A stretch of 64,000 nucleotides of DNA from Corticium candelabrum (Eukaryota > Porifera > Homoscleromorpha > Homosclerophorida > Plakinidae). Below, one piece after another: positions 9,922-22,163 of this stretch. Position numbers and translations under genes: made by a program. The stretch covers positions 3,460,632-3,524,631 of the forward strand of contig NC_085098.1 of assembly GCF_963422355.1 (NCBI RefSeq), written 5' to 3'. The notes below the pieces were generated by a model. The model was given only the letters and a program-made list of their open reading frames with translations, was not told where the DNA came from and did no database searches. Within the stretch, counting starts at the first letter, position 1, and each line of letters starts with the position of its first letter.

Positions 9922-12900
9922 ATGGAACTGCTAAAGTGTGGTTGGCTTTACAAACAGAGTGAGTTTCATGTTTGCTGCGGTACGAACAGGCGCGGAAGCG
10001 AATTACCGTGCGAAACGTCGCGTCTGCTCGTTGCTCTTTTTGTCTCTTTGTTCTCGTTGTAACGCTTATTGCTGAACGCGCAAAGGGCGTTTCAACTTGC
10101 GCGCCGCAACGTGAGCGACACCGCGCAGAGCGGTCTGAGTCATCCGATGCCGACATTTTGATGTACATATTCTCGTTTAGCGTCGACGCTTGGCTCTTTC
10201 TGTCTGGCTGTCGATCAGGCGACGGTTCGCGTACGTTTTGTCAACAACGGCGTAAAGACAAGGCGGTACTTCGTTTGCGTGTGATGTTATCAAGTGAATG
10301 CAAAACAGTGAAGGTGTGCGGAGCCTAGAAACGCAGCCAGTCGGTCGCCTAAAATACACTTTTTACTCGGAAAGTCGCTTTCGAGACGACGCGTTTGTTG
10401 CACGAGTAGAAATACGTAGAAATACGTAGTTGGTTGTCGAGCCTGTTGTGCGTGAGAAGATGCATTGACATTGATGTTTGTGTCAACACGAATTAATTTC
10501 CTATATTTTGTCTTCGATTTCCCTTCTCGCAGCTCACAGCGTCGTGCGTTCGTGGCAGAAGCGCTGGTTCGCTCTGACGGAGAACGGTCGTCTGGTCTAC
10601 TTCAAGTCGAAGTCGTCTCGCGCCCAACCGCGCGGCGTCTACTACTTGAGCGAATGCGATTTGGTGTGCGAGCGAGGCACGCTGTACGGACGTCAGGGAC
10701 ACTGGCCGAGCGGCGTCGACCATCGACGATGTCTGGCGCTCGTGATGCGCGATCAGGTCGTCTGTTTTTATACTCAGACGAAGGATGAGTGCTGGTAAGT
10801 GCTGACGCACGAATTTCTAGTACTAAACCGTCTGTGGTAGTCAGGGTATTCTTGCTAATGTACGAAGCCAGACGGGCGATTTATTGCCTTATTGTCATCC
10901 TGTTGCGGCTTGGATGCTTTCAAGGAGCTGATTGCTTTGTCAAGGGTGGGACTTTTGTTGTTATTATTGATACTGTGAAATTAGAAAACGATTGATCAAT
11001 ACACACAGGTGTTGTCTAGAGGCAAAGAGTGGCAATTTGGTCAATAAGAACAATGAAGGGACATGCTGGTAGGATAGGTTTTGAGCACAAGGTGGAGGGA
11101 AGAGAAATCTAATGCAATTGATGATATTGAGTAAAGGCAATATGAAAGCCAGAGAAATCAAATTTATTGTAATGTAATAGTTACATTGGGACATCAATAC
11201 ATGCAGCTGCTGTGAGTTGGTTGTGTTTCACTAGACAGAGAGCTGATTTTGTGTCATGTGATTCAGCTGTTGAGATAATAATAAATTTAGGTGTAGAGAT
11301 ATTCAGCGTTTGCTGTCACGACCCCATCCTGTGATCTCTAGAAATGTGATGTAACACTTAGAGAACTCAGTAGGTTAGTGGGCGACAAGATTTCTATGAT
11401 GTCTGTGTGCTGATCCAATTGGTTATCTTTGCACCCTTGGGAGGTATGAGGACTCCTACACAGACATGTGTGGATAACCTCACTAACACTGTTTCGTTTA
11501 TTAACGTGCTTGTTTATGTATGTCACTCACCTCATGGTGTCTCTGCATGCAGTGTGGACGATTTGGATATTGATGAATTTTGTTTCAAGGTCCTGGGTGA
11601 AAGCCATGGAGAAATCCAGACAAGAGTGTCCGTCTCCGCCGAGCGAACGAGCCTCATCGAGAAGTCCTCAGTCTCTGACGAACGGTGGCAATGGTGCTGG
11701 GGTTTCGATCTTTACGTTTGAAGATATGGCGGCTTGCGGAGAAACAGGAAAGGGTATGTCTGATACATTGGGACGGGGGAGGTAGAGCACTGGGGTGTCA
11801 ATGACCCATACCTATTGTAATTGATGCACGTGTCATGGCTGGGTCCTTAGTGATTGTGCTTGCTGGATTAATAGCTTGAGTTGCAGCTGTAATTCTCTTA
11901 ATAATTAATTAATCATATTTGGTATTATTAATGGATTGAAACAGGAATTACATTATAAGCCTTGTGTTTATTAGGCTAGAGCAGATGGGTCATATCACTT
12001 TCTGTAGTTGACGATGTGGCTTATACCCTACAGACTACCTTACTGTGTCTAATCTTCCAGCAGTTGACAGACATGTTAATATGATTTATTCTCTGTATTG
12101 AAATTCTTTGCCAATCTAGGGGGGGCGTCAGTGTTTGAAGACATTTTTACAAAAACTGAGGACTTTGAGTTTGGGCGTGGGGTAAATGGAAGTAAAGACC
12201 AGAAGTAGATATGGTGTTATGGACAACTTTGACAAGTGCTTTGCAAGTGTACTCCTGAAGGAACAATAGGGTGTAGAGTGACTGGTTAGAGAAATGCTTG
12301 ATAACTGACCACAGACGCAGACACATTGTGCTAATTAATTAATAAATTAAGGATGGACATCATATACAGATACATTTTGTCTTTAGGATTTTATATAGGT
12401 GACATCACACAGCAATGACTGTTTCATTTTAGGGGTGATTAGGGAGTCTGGGTAGGGGTCTGGGTAAGGAGTCTGGGTAGGGGGTCTGGGTAAAAATGAA
12501 ATGTTTTCATTTCTAAAATGTTGATAAATACGGACGGCCCCTTAGTGTTAGTGGCATCTGAAATGTTCTTAGTAAGTGTGCTTGCTGGATTAATAGCTTG
12601 TGAGTTATAGCAGTAATACACCTAAGTAATTAATTAATTAATTAATCATTTTTGGTATTGATAATTGAATAAATAGGAATTAAATTAGATGCCTCTCTGA
12701 GAAGGGCATGCGTTTATTAGGCTAGAGCAGAAGGGTGATATCACTTTCTATATGCAGGGTTCTCGCTAGACATTTTTGGAAGCGTGGCAGGATGGGCGTG
12801 TCCACGACACAGTTGCATGGTCTAGGTTGGACATGCGCTCTTGAGCTGATCTTATGTGAGGTAGATTTTGCATTGTGACTTTTGCTTGTAACAACGTTCA

Positions 12901-15900
12901 AATTTCCTGGTAAAGAAATTAACTTCGATCGCTAGTAAGCCCTTCTTCACGATTCATAGATTGCGCATGCACAAGTTTCATGGACAACACTACAGAAAGT
13001 CTGTCTAGTCAGACGTTGATTGACGTGACCACATAAGCACAAAGCCATGACTAATCTAGAGTAGATTCCGGACAAGAAGTGTGCTTTCCGGGTCACTGGA
13101 AGGATATCCGGGACTGCGAGAGCGAGGCTATCATCTCACGTTATTTTGTAAGAGCCTGGATTTGTGGCTATTGTCACCTTTACTAAGCAGTATAGTATTT
13201 TGTTTCAGTAGTATGGAATTCTCAAACATTCCCTAGCTGTAAAACTTTGGACTCCTAGCTACCGTTTCTGAGTGTGGCGCTGCTGCACTGTAGCGAGAAC
13301 TCTGCTATACTGACCAACTTCATTTCTGTGTCTTGTTTAATTTACGGTAGTTGACAGACATGTTATAATCATTCTCTAGTATTGAAGTTTTTGCCCATCT
13401 AGTGTTAGTCGCATCTGAAATGCAGAAATACGAGGAAACTGAAATGATTCGAAATTCTCTACCTCCCCCTTTTTGCTTCCTGTAGTCTTTACACCTACAG
13501 TATCTCATTTCATTGTGTTGCATAAGATCGACTGTGTACATGGTGGGGTGAGTTGTGTATCATTATAGCAAGGGAGAGTGTGTTAATTAGGACATTTTAA
13601 ATACAGGTATAGGTATTTTCTCGAATAGTAACCAGTGGATTTAATCAGTGTGAAAAATAGTAACCCGTGCTCGATTAGTGACCCATGTCTAGGATGTCAG
13701 ACATCAAAAGGTAACACACAAAACATTGAGGGAACATGTGTGGCAGAAGAGACACAGACGAAGAGACACAGTCAATGATCATGACAATGAGGACATTATG
13801 GTTTTTGATGACCAGGACACTGAGTAAACTACTGGTAACTGAATAGGGGTTACAGTAACTTGACAGTTTTGCATTGTTCAAGAGTGTGTTCCTCTCATAG
13901 TTGCACAGCTCTTTACTTCAACGTGAACCATGATAGCAGACATAGAAAAATAGTAATCCATGCTCGATTAGTAATCCTACTTAAATTGTAACCCATGGTT
14001 GTGATCAGTTTGAAAAAAAATAGTAAGCCACAGGTTACTATTTGAGGAAATACCGTAATAGCAAGGGATGTTGACTTTGGATCTAGGGTCATGGTAAAGG
14101 ATGTGGGTTTTAGGGGAATGTAGATAAGAGAAGAGGGAATGACTAAAATGTATATAGTGCACTTTCCTTTGAAATGCTGCCACCACAAGGCATAAATAAG
14201 CATGTTGATTACTTACTGGTGACTTGTTTACATTGACACCGCTGAACCAAGGTGGTCCCTGGCAGTTTGACACATGTTTCAACCTGTTTGTTCCAAACCA
14301 GGATGGCACAAGTTTACATCTACAGTAGGGAAATGCTGGTTGAGTAAGAACTACAATGGACAAGCTTGTTGCACAGTGTTTTGTCCAATGGAAACAGTCA
14401 ACTTAGGCAACCTTCCAACTGGACTGTACAGTATAGTGCAGTACAGTACAGTACAGTACAGTTTCACCCACAGCATAAATGGAGGTACAGTGTAGTATCT
14501 GGAGATAATAAAGCAGGGTTCTTGCAAGAGATTTTTGGAAGCGTGGTGGGATGGGCTGGTTGATGACGCATTGCTCTTTACAGTCAGGCATGAACACTGA
14601 AGCCAGTCTCAGGTGAGGTAGACTCTGTGTTGTAGCAGACGTACATTCAAGTGTCCTGCCCTGCCCTTGCAAGGAAATCAACTTCGATCGTCAGTAAGCC
14701 CTTAGTAACAATGTTCATCGATTGCGCATAGTTTAGTAGACGAAATACAGAAAGTTTGTCTAGTCAGACAGTTTGTCTAGTCGGGCAGTTTGTCTAGTCA
14801 GGCGTTGATTGACTTGTACTACTGTTGTTGCTTTGACCAGTCTAGAGTAGATTCTAGGTGTACACTTACCGGACAAGAGCGTGCTTTCCAGATCACTGGA
14901 AGGCCATCCGGGATTAGAATCAGAGTCAGCGCATCTGTGACTGCAATCAACAGCTTGTGCATACAGTACGTCATAGAGCGAGGCTATCATTCTGCGTTAT
15001 TTTGCAAGAGCCTAGATTTGTGGCTATTGTCACCTTTAGTATTGTATCCAGTAGAATTCTCAAACATTCCTTAGCTGTAGACTTTGGACTCTTATCTACC
15101 ATTTCTGATCGTAGCGTTTATATCATACTTCACCACCAATTTGGCATATTTTCTTTACATGATTCCTGGATAGTCTCTCATACCCAGACTTTTCCGTAGC
15201 CAGACCTTGAGGGCGAGTCACGGTCTGGCTACACGAGACTAATCCCTGAACCTGTTTCATCCTCACCCCACAGTAGAATTACACTGTTGTCTGAAACTGA
15301 GCTGAACCATTCCAGCTCAGTTTGATAACAGAGTTGTGTAGGCTCAGCTTGGTTTGATTTCAGCTCGACACCCTGTGTAGTTAGAATGTGACGAATCGTG
15401 CTAAAACCATGCTGGCTTGGTTATCTGTGCCAATGTAAACACGGTATTATCTTCTTTGTGAATCTACTTCTACCAGCTAGGTGTGTGTGTGTGTGTGTGT
15501 GGTGTGTGGTGTGGTGTGTGTAGTAAAATAATTAGAATTCATACTTGATTAGTTGAGCGGCTGTCTTTAATTAAACATACAGATTACATTGTGGCATTGA
15601 GGTTGCTAAATACATGTGCATTCTGACTAACAAGTAGGCAACCATACCCTTAATGTATACCATAAATATTCATATCAAAGCCTTTCTAATCAATAAATTA
15701 ACCAAAAAATTTATGCAATTAATGAGCAATGATTTCAACAGGCAGCAAGCCCGTCTCGTCGACCTCAATTTGGAACGAAGTGAGAGACCGAGCTCCATCA
15801 CTAGGAGAACTCCCTCATCACGTGAACATCAACATCCAACAATCGATGCTGACTCTACAGCAAGCACTCGGTAATATCAACGCTTCGGTGGGCAAACCGT

Positions 15901-16578
15901 TCTCTTTCCTATGCAACTTTGGCAAGATCTACCACGGCATTCCACCAACAGTCGAAGACAGAGAGAAGCTCGGAAGTGTTGTGTATGGAAAGTATCTCTC
16001 CGCGTTGAGCAGTCAGTTGGTCAAGTATCTGAGAGACGATGAGGCACGGAAATCGTTTCTCGATCTCGTGTTTAAACAGCAGATCGTGTTTCGCCTCGGT
16101 CAGTCTCCATTCGTACTGCCTTGTGCACCGGACGCGAGTGTCTGGGTGCACGACGGCATCCTCTACATTGCCGTTCCGTGCTTTCACTTTGGTAAGAAAC
16201 CATTTATGCCGCGCGTCGATTCAATCCCTGTCGTCGGCATCGACAACATGCCGGAGAGCGGGATGGCCGATCTGTTGCCTGATTCGTGGCAGGACATGTG
16301 GGATGCTGGTGAGATTGACAATTTGCCGTCCCGTATCAGGGAGGAGATCTACGATTCAGCGCATCTCCTTGAAGGTTCGCTCGAGGCGATCAGCTGTGCC
16401 GTTCGGCAGCCGTTTCGATTCGAGTGCAAGTTTGACGTGCTGTACACCCGTCTATCTCAGGAATCACAGCATCGTTGTGATCTCGGATCGGTCGTCTATG
16501 GCGAATACCTCCTACCCTTGAGTATAGCGTAAGATCATAAAATCGAACCGTCTGTGTTTGTGTGTGTGTGTGTGTGTG

Positions 16579-16645
<67 letters not shown>

Positions 16646-16714
16646 TATTGTTTTGCATAAAGTTAGTCCTTGTTATAGGTAGAGTAAGCGTTCAAGTAAA
16701 ACAACCTGTCTGTG

Positions 16715-16767
<53 letters not shown>

Positions 16768-16835
16768 GGTTGCCTGTTATTGTTTTGCATAAAGTTAGTC
16801 CTTGTTATAGGTAGAGTAAACGTTCAAGTAAAACA

Positions 16836-16881
<46 letters not shown>

Positions 16882-17873
16882 ATGTGCGTGCATGCACGCT
16901 GGAATAACCATTTCATATGTATGTATTTTTAGTATTACGAAGCATTGCAAAGATGCTAAGAGTCGAGACGAATTCATCTCCACCGTCTACAATCATCGAA
17001 TCGTCTTCGTACTTCAGTCATGTCAAGAAGTCTTGTTGCCTCTTTCCGATCACAGCCACTCGCAGACGGAAAACACTCACCTGCTGTTTCAGTCCGGCAC
17101 ATTGTATTTGATGGTCGCCGACGGTCGATTCGGTGACGAACAATTCCAACCCGATCTCACGTTGCTCGGTGTGCAGGAAGAACAGGATACATTACCGTCG
17201 CTCAACCTGAAGTTGTCCTGCCCGTACGTGTCGTCGAGACGTCTACCGTTGGACGTACGTCGCGACATTCGCGACGCGTCGACGTTCCTTCACAGCTCCC
17301 TGCAGAGACTCGCGTCGGTGACCGGCAAAGAGTTTGTGTTTGAGTGTAACTTTGATGACGTCTTTATGGCGACCGAGGCGAGTCCTCGTAACAGATTCAT
17401 TCTCGGATCAACCGTGTATGCCAACTACTTGACGCACGCGTCCAAAAGGTAATACGACACTCAACCGGTAATTTCCTCATACTAACTTGTTGATATCAAC
17501 TCTAGCATTAGTGATTATATCTGCAAGGATCCGGTCGATCGAAGACGAGAGTTTCTCGAGATGGTCCATCGGCAGCAGATTGTCTTCTCGTGTTGCACGT
17601 CGCAGTCGCTGATCGATCTCGGTGTGCGAGAGGCAGATGACCGCAAGGAGTGCGATGACATGGACAAGAGTCGGTCGGCGATTGCGTTTACGCATCGCGG
17701 CGTGTTGCACATTGCGTGTCTCGGCGACCGTTTTGGTGACGAGGTGTTTAGTCTGGATGTGAGCAAGTTGAAGTCAGTACCGGACGATGAAGAGCTAAGG
17801 TATGTACTTCACCGACTTCAATCATATAAAGCTAATTACCCTGTTGTGTCTGTCTGTACTTGTATACGTGTGT

Positions 17874-17939
<66 letters not shown>

Positions 17940-17957
17940 GTGTGTGTGCGTGTGTGC

Positions 17958-18011
<54 letters not shown>

Positions 18012-19150
18012 CCTTATACCATTGCCAGTCTTTCTGATGTGCTTACTAATTTTTTGACACACTTGAAGGCTACATTAGGTATTTTTGATATTTAATTAAT
18101 GACCCGTATATAATATTTGCATTTGCTGGAGTCTGGTTCACAATATAACGTTGATGCTGATGCTAATGCTGAAATAGAAATGAAGCCGATTCCAGCATCA
18201 ACATCAAAGGATGCCCGTCGTTTCCATCAAGGCGGTGTCTGTAAAGTTTGATGCTCTGTATGATATTGTGAACCAGGCTTTACTCAACAACTGTCTGTAC
18301 CACCACTCTGCATACCCTAGTGTAGAAAGACAGTTTACAGTCATCAGAGAGACGGTAGGCCTGATTGTACCAGATGGCGCTTGGTGTTTTAGTATCGGTC
18401 TGCCTCACAAGCTCATAGGTCAACAATGATCTTACTCTTTGACGTTACTCTTTTGCTTTGCTGTCAGCACACTGATCATCATTAAGAAGCTATTGTGCAT
18501 GGTCTTGGATAGCAGAGTGGAATATATAACAGTCGGTCATCGGTCATTGACCGACCAACTGGTGTTCATGACTGACCACAATTTTTCTTTGATCGGACAT
18601 GCTTACGTGATTGGTCAAGGCGTATAGTTATTGCATGAATGGTAGGGATCAACAAGTGACCTGAACGTCTAGACAACTGATGGAAGCAGCAGGAAAAATG
18701 TAATTATAGATTTGCTAAAATAGTTGATATCAGTAGGGTATGTATGAACATGCAGCAAACGGGTCTGGTATGACACACAGAATCTTGAATGACGACAGGA
18801 GTGAACCGGTAGGATGATGCATTGTACTGCAGTAGGGATCGTAGGCCCGTAGGGTACATGATGAGTGGGAGTAGTTAATTGGACTTGTAGGAGGATGCAT
18901 TGTAATGTACGGCAATAGGATTGTCACAATAGGATTGTCACACGTGGGCATGACACGAGCTCGTAAACTGTGATGTCATCGACATACTGACCTTGTTTGT
19001 GTGTCTAGCTTTCCAATTGATGAGCTCTCGTTCAGTTGTGTGAGCAATTGGAGTAGTCAAGTTCTATCGATGAGATCGCGACCGATGAGTGGGACGTTGT
19101 CTCGAGCGAGTTCGGGTTGCAGCACGCTCGCCAGCTTTGCGGACATGTAG
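9922..19150 (+). CDS. PH-domain protein with three unrecognised ~172-residue repeats (733 aa)
   Basis: Coding exons 9922-9958, 10533-10794, 11590-11753, 15742-16528, 16933-17448, 17506-17799 and 19009-19150 join in frame to 733 codons plus stop. Residues 5-108 form a pleckstrin homology domain. It begins KCGWLYKQ, carries [10 protein letters not shown] and YYLSECDLV strands, and has the conserved Trp of the C-terminal helix in WVKAMEK. A Ser/Pro-rich linker follows. From about residue 185 onward a module occurs three times with a period near 172. Its hallmarks are PFxFxCxF (about 207, 377, 549), LGSVVYGxYL (231, 402, 573), IVFxL (266, 438, 611) and LYIAVxxxxFGxxxF (294, 473, 655). The C-terminus is Ser-rich. 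PH domains usually bind phosphoinositides, so a membrane-recruited adaptor is a reasonable guess. The role of the repeats is unknown. The upstream region (9730-9920) is CpG-rich, as expected of a promoter. Confidence 0.82.
11850..13400. repeat. Tandem duplication in intron 3, second copy split by a MITE
   Basis: About 11853-12120 (from GTGCTTGCTGGATTAATAGC through TTAGGCTAGAGCAG to the GACAGACATGTTA stretch) is repeated at about 12572-12750 and resumes at about 13320-13400. The gap in the second copy is exactly filled by the TIR element at 12755-13304. Between the copies is GTCTGGGTAGGGG-type minisatellite sequence (about 12446-12492). Confidence 0.65.
12755..13304. mobile_element. hAT-like 550-bp MITE, copy 1
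   Basis: The ends CAGGGTTCTCGCTA and TAGCGAGAACTCTG are inverted repeats with one mismatch. The CAGGG start is typical of hAT elements. There is no transposase ORF. A related copy lies at about 14514-15112. A clean 8-bp target duplication is not visible at these boundaries. Confidence 0.65.
13609..14056. mobile_element. MITE, copy 2 of the family at 2532-2975
   Basis: The ends GGTATTTTCTCGAATAGTAA and TTACTATTTGAGGAAATACC are inverted repeats with a few mismatches. The interior repeats GTAACCCATG phrases, as in the copy in the ZSWIM-like gene. It lies in intron 3 of the PH gene. Confidence 0.6.
14514..15112. mobile_element. hAT-like MITE, copy 2 (diverged)
   Basis: It begins CAGGGTTCTTGC and follows copy 1 through GTCTAGTCAGRC, GTGCTTTCC, CACTGGAAGG and CAAGAGCCT to a decayed right end without a recognisable TIR. 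It contains a local triplication of GTTTGTCTAGTC (about 14756-14800). A GTACA pentamer run lies just upstream (14436-14462). Confidence 0.6.
15166..15245. mobile_element. Short TAGTCTC-ended MITE
   Basis: The ends TAGTCTCTCATACCCAGAC and GTCTGGCTACACGAGACTA form an imperfect inverted repeat, and a second half-site GTAGCCAGACC lies inside. It belongs to the same end-family as the elements at 39407, 57207 and 60819. It lies in intron 3 of the PH gene, followed by a (GT)n run (15480-15520). Confidence 0.6.
16556..16880. repeat. Intron 4 tetranucleotide arrays with duplicated 70-bp spacer
   Basis: (TG)n, (TCTG)n, a spacer containing ATTGTTTTGCATAAAGTTAG, then (TCTG)n, the same spacer again with one or two differences, and finally (TG)n. 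This is a unit-level duplication of array plus spacer that fills almost the whole intron between exons 4 and 5. Confidence 0.9.
17862..18009. repeat. (TG)n microsatellite, intron 6
   Basis: About 145 bp of TG with a few CG interruptions, starting about 60 bp after the exon 6 donor of the PH gene. Confidence 0.95.
18130..18279. mobile_element. 150-bp MITE in intron 6
   Basis: AGTCTGGTTCACAATAT at the left is the inverted match of ATATTGTGAACCAGGCT at the right (17 bp, one mismatch). The interior has GATGCT/AATGCT triplets that also pair with each other. No target duplication is evident. Confidence 0.6.
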
Positions 19151-19751
19151 TCTGTATACATTGTGTATACTGTGTATATATAGTCAATCTCTGACACACA
19201 TGGGCATGCCTACATGCTGTTCAAGCTTTTAAAATATTGATTTTTAGCTTATTTTGGCTACTGTACTAGTTTTTCAGACGGTCATTTTTGATTGTATAGT
19301 ATGTAAGAGATACGATGGCACATACTTTTGACCAAATGTGGTGTGTGCACGTGTTAAGGTCGCGTGACTTCTGTGAAAGGGCGGTGATGTCATGCTCGCG
19401 TGATGATTGTCGATTGTTATGCGTGACGTCGGGATTCTTGCGCAGGCGCTTCCCACTCCTCGTCTCATCGCGGTGCTGTTTTGCCATCTCTCGCCGCTTA
19501 CACTGAAGACCAGCAAGACAAGACAACCTGAAGCGCCTCTTGCTATACAAACAAGTGAGTAAGACGTACTAAACGTGGAGAAGGGCGAAAGAGCGTCGCG
19601 TTGAGGGGGAAAACGGGCGACGCCGATTGGACACAAGAACCATGGCGGTTCCTATCGCAACCGGACTTGATGACGTTGCTCACCCGCTCTCTAACCGATT
19701 CTCGTTTCTGTTGCAGACAACTGGCATTTCAACGAGCGTTTGGAGACGACG

Positions 19752-21100
19752 ATGTCCTACCCGACGGGCTCGCACGGCGGGACTGCACATGCCGGTAAAA
19801 GTCTAAAGAAAGCGAAGGTTAGAAGTCGACGTTTCTCGCGTGGAAATCGTTTCTAGACGCGATTTGAATCTAAACGGCGACATCCAGGCGTTAGCTCGAC
19901 TCCTACACAATTGACAATGCGTTTACATACGACTTGGAATTGTTATACGGGTACTTACCGGACTAGACTAGCGCGAGAGAGTCTGGGATGCTAATTTAGT
20001 ATTAGGCTTGATAGTTATAGGGGTACTTACCGGACAAGACTAGCGCGAGAGAGTCTGGGACGAGGCTAATTAATTAAAAACGGCGTCTGTTTGTCGCTTG
20101 CAGGATCCGCTCGTGCAGACGTTCAGTAAGTTTGCTACAGCCCTTCGAGATGACGTCGAAAAATACATCGAAGGAAAGAAGGTAAGCAGCCGCCACCGCA
20201 ACAGACCGACGATACACGAACATCTACATCCACCGCCTTTTTTTGCAGGCCGACGTCCGCAAGTTTGTCGACACTCTGCGGCAGATTCCGCTCGCGCGCC
20301 TGCTCCGAGCCGGCGCGCCTTTCTTCGCCTATCTCGTCGTCTTCAAGTTCTACGCCGAGCTGCATCGTCTGACGATGAGCGGCGACATCGAACCGAACAC
20401 GTCGTTCCTTCCCGCACTCGAACTCGCTCTCTTCAAGTGCTACCCGCACCGCATACTGGCAACCTACGCACACCCCGTACTCGACGTCCTAGCGGCCGTT
20501 CCCTACCTATTTCACTTTCCGCTACCGTTTCTCTTTCTTATATACTTGGCGTCGAATCGTAATCGTCGACGAGGATTGTATCAGTACATCTGGATTGCCG
20601 GATGGGTCAATCTCATTGCAGTCAGCATTCAGTTTTTGTTCCCGACGGCGCCGCCGTGGTTTGTTGACTCGGCGGTGTATGACGGCGCCGACCGACATCT
20701 CATCAGTTCTCTTCCTAACGAGGCGGGTTTTCAGCGTTTAGACTCGGTCTTGGGTGTTCCGTTCTTTCACGGTATCTACGCGCAGTCGCCGGTGAAGTAC
20801 GGTGCGTTTCCGTCGCTTCATGTTGCTTTGCCGGTCGTCGTTCTTGTCTGTAAGCCGTGGATATCAACGAGATTTGCCGTCTTGCATGTTGTGTGGATTA
20901 CGTGGGCGGCTCTCTACTCGAATCATCACTTTGCTGTTGATGCTCTGGGCGGCATTCTTCTTGTGTTGTTTGTTCATTTTATGGCGAAGAGGGTTTGGTC
21001 GCCGTTTCAGGAGAGAGTTAGAGTGGTGGATGCCAAGATATCAGACAGACAGTGGTGGAGAGAGAGGACCATGAGAACGGTCAAAGATTGTAATGTTTGA
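19752..21100 (+). CDS. PAP2/AUR1-like (inositol phosphorylceramide synthase-type) membrane protein, 331 aa
   Basis: Three phase-0 exons (19752-19817, 20104-20181, 20249-21100). The start MSYPTGSHGG was chosen because it is the first ATG in frame with both later exons. The protein has several hydrophobic segments (for example VLDVLAAVPYLFHFPL, FLFLIYLA and VLHVVWITWAAL). It carries two PAP2-type catalytic motifs: GAFPSLHVA (residues 233-241, His239) and SNHHFAVDALGG (His274/275, Asp279). Motif shape and order match AUR1-like members (GAFPSLHSG and HHYFVDxxGG in fungi), which transfer a phosphoryl head group to ceramide in the Golgi. Lipid phosphatase activity is equally possible. It starts 602 bp after the PH gene stop, on the same strand. 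A CpG-rich likely promoter and a non-coding first exon (about 19500-19553, donor GTGAGT) precede it. A polyadenylation signal AATAAA lies near 21169. Confidence 0.75.
19939..20070. repeat. Direct repeat of about 60 bp in intron 1
   Basis: GGTACTTACCGGACTAGACT plus AGCGCGAGAGAGTCTGGGA at about 19949-19989 recurs at about 20021-20061 with one or two changes. It lies just before the exon 2 acceptor of the AUR1-like gene. Confidence 0.75.
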
Positions 21101-21851
21101 TGAATTAATTAGAGATGCGCGATTAGTTGTTAGTGTTCTAACATTTTTACTGCTGTCTGCCGAATTGAAATAAAACGAGTGGATGGTACAGAGTTGGGTA
21201 ATTAGTGAATATTTGATAATCTTGATATAGTCGTGTTCATCACCTGCATGGTGTTGCAATGAGATAATTGTACTAATAAAATTAGTTCTGCAAGTATACA
21301 GACATGGCATAATTATGTAGCTCCCCCCCTATAAATCAGCTGAGGCATGGAAATCAACAATTGCAGGTTTATGGATATACCTACTGACACTCTGATTCTA
21401 CATCAAATCATGCTATTTGGGTATTTATATTGTTCTGATTGGACGTTTTGACAACCCGTAGCAACAACGATTAGAGAATGACCAGACTAACCACCGCCAC
21501 CATGTATTACCATGTCTAAACAGTTCGTGTTGTGACGTTACAAGAGCAGACTCACAATATGCAAGTAAACTGAAACGTATAGTCTTCTTCTCTGACATAA
21601 ACAAAGTCATTTTATTGGTTTGAAGTTTTTTGAAAACGATTTTTATTATTAACTTTCAAATTGATTGAACTGACATTTTAGTAAATTATTTACAGAATTT
21701 ACAAATTAATTACAGAAAGTCCAACAATTTTAAATCTAAGTCATATGCGCAGAGTGGCTCCATAATTATGCCCATGTCTGTAGTTTGTCCATGAGTATTC
21801 AATTGGTAAGTAAAAATATTTTAATTAATATTAATTGCGCGGGTATCCCGG

Positions 21852-22163
21852 ATGTTGCAATTTCGTTGTTATGGCGATGTAAGATGGCGGAGCACAAGTA
21901 TGATCTCCTCCTCGTATCTACCAAAACCGAAAGACCACCGCGGCGTCAGCCTTGGTATAACAAAGATGTCTGTTTGTGTTCGTTGTGATGAGGAAGTTAG
22001 GTTTAGGTACAAAGAGCGTCTGCGTACGAAAGTCATCAAGACGAAGGAGGCAATCCCGGTAGACTCTTCAGAATGGAGGTTCATCGGAGACGGAGGCGAA
22101 GACTTTCGGACAGGAGTTCCACTACGAGATGGAACGAAGATAATCCAACGGTCTCAAGTAGGT
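21852..22163 (+). CDS. Possible first exon of an unrecognised gene
   Basis: An open frame runs to a good donor (CAA|GTAGGT at 22163/22164). One candidate start is the ATG at 21969. The encoded segment begins MSVCVRCDEEVRFRYKER and has a CxxC pair and a charged composition. In another frame an AAGATGGCGG motif at about 21880, resembling YY1 sites near animal start codons, opens a 35-codon ORF. No domain is recognised and no following exon could be assigned, so this may be spurious. Confidence 0.28.

Noticed and set aside
10465-10810. 107-codon (+) and 105-codon (-) ORFs overlapping PH exon 2
   Set aside because: Shadow frames of the GC-rich PH-domain exon. The frame giving WQKRWFAL is the real one.
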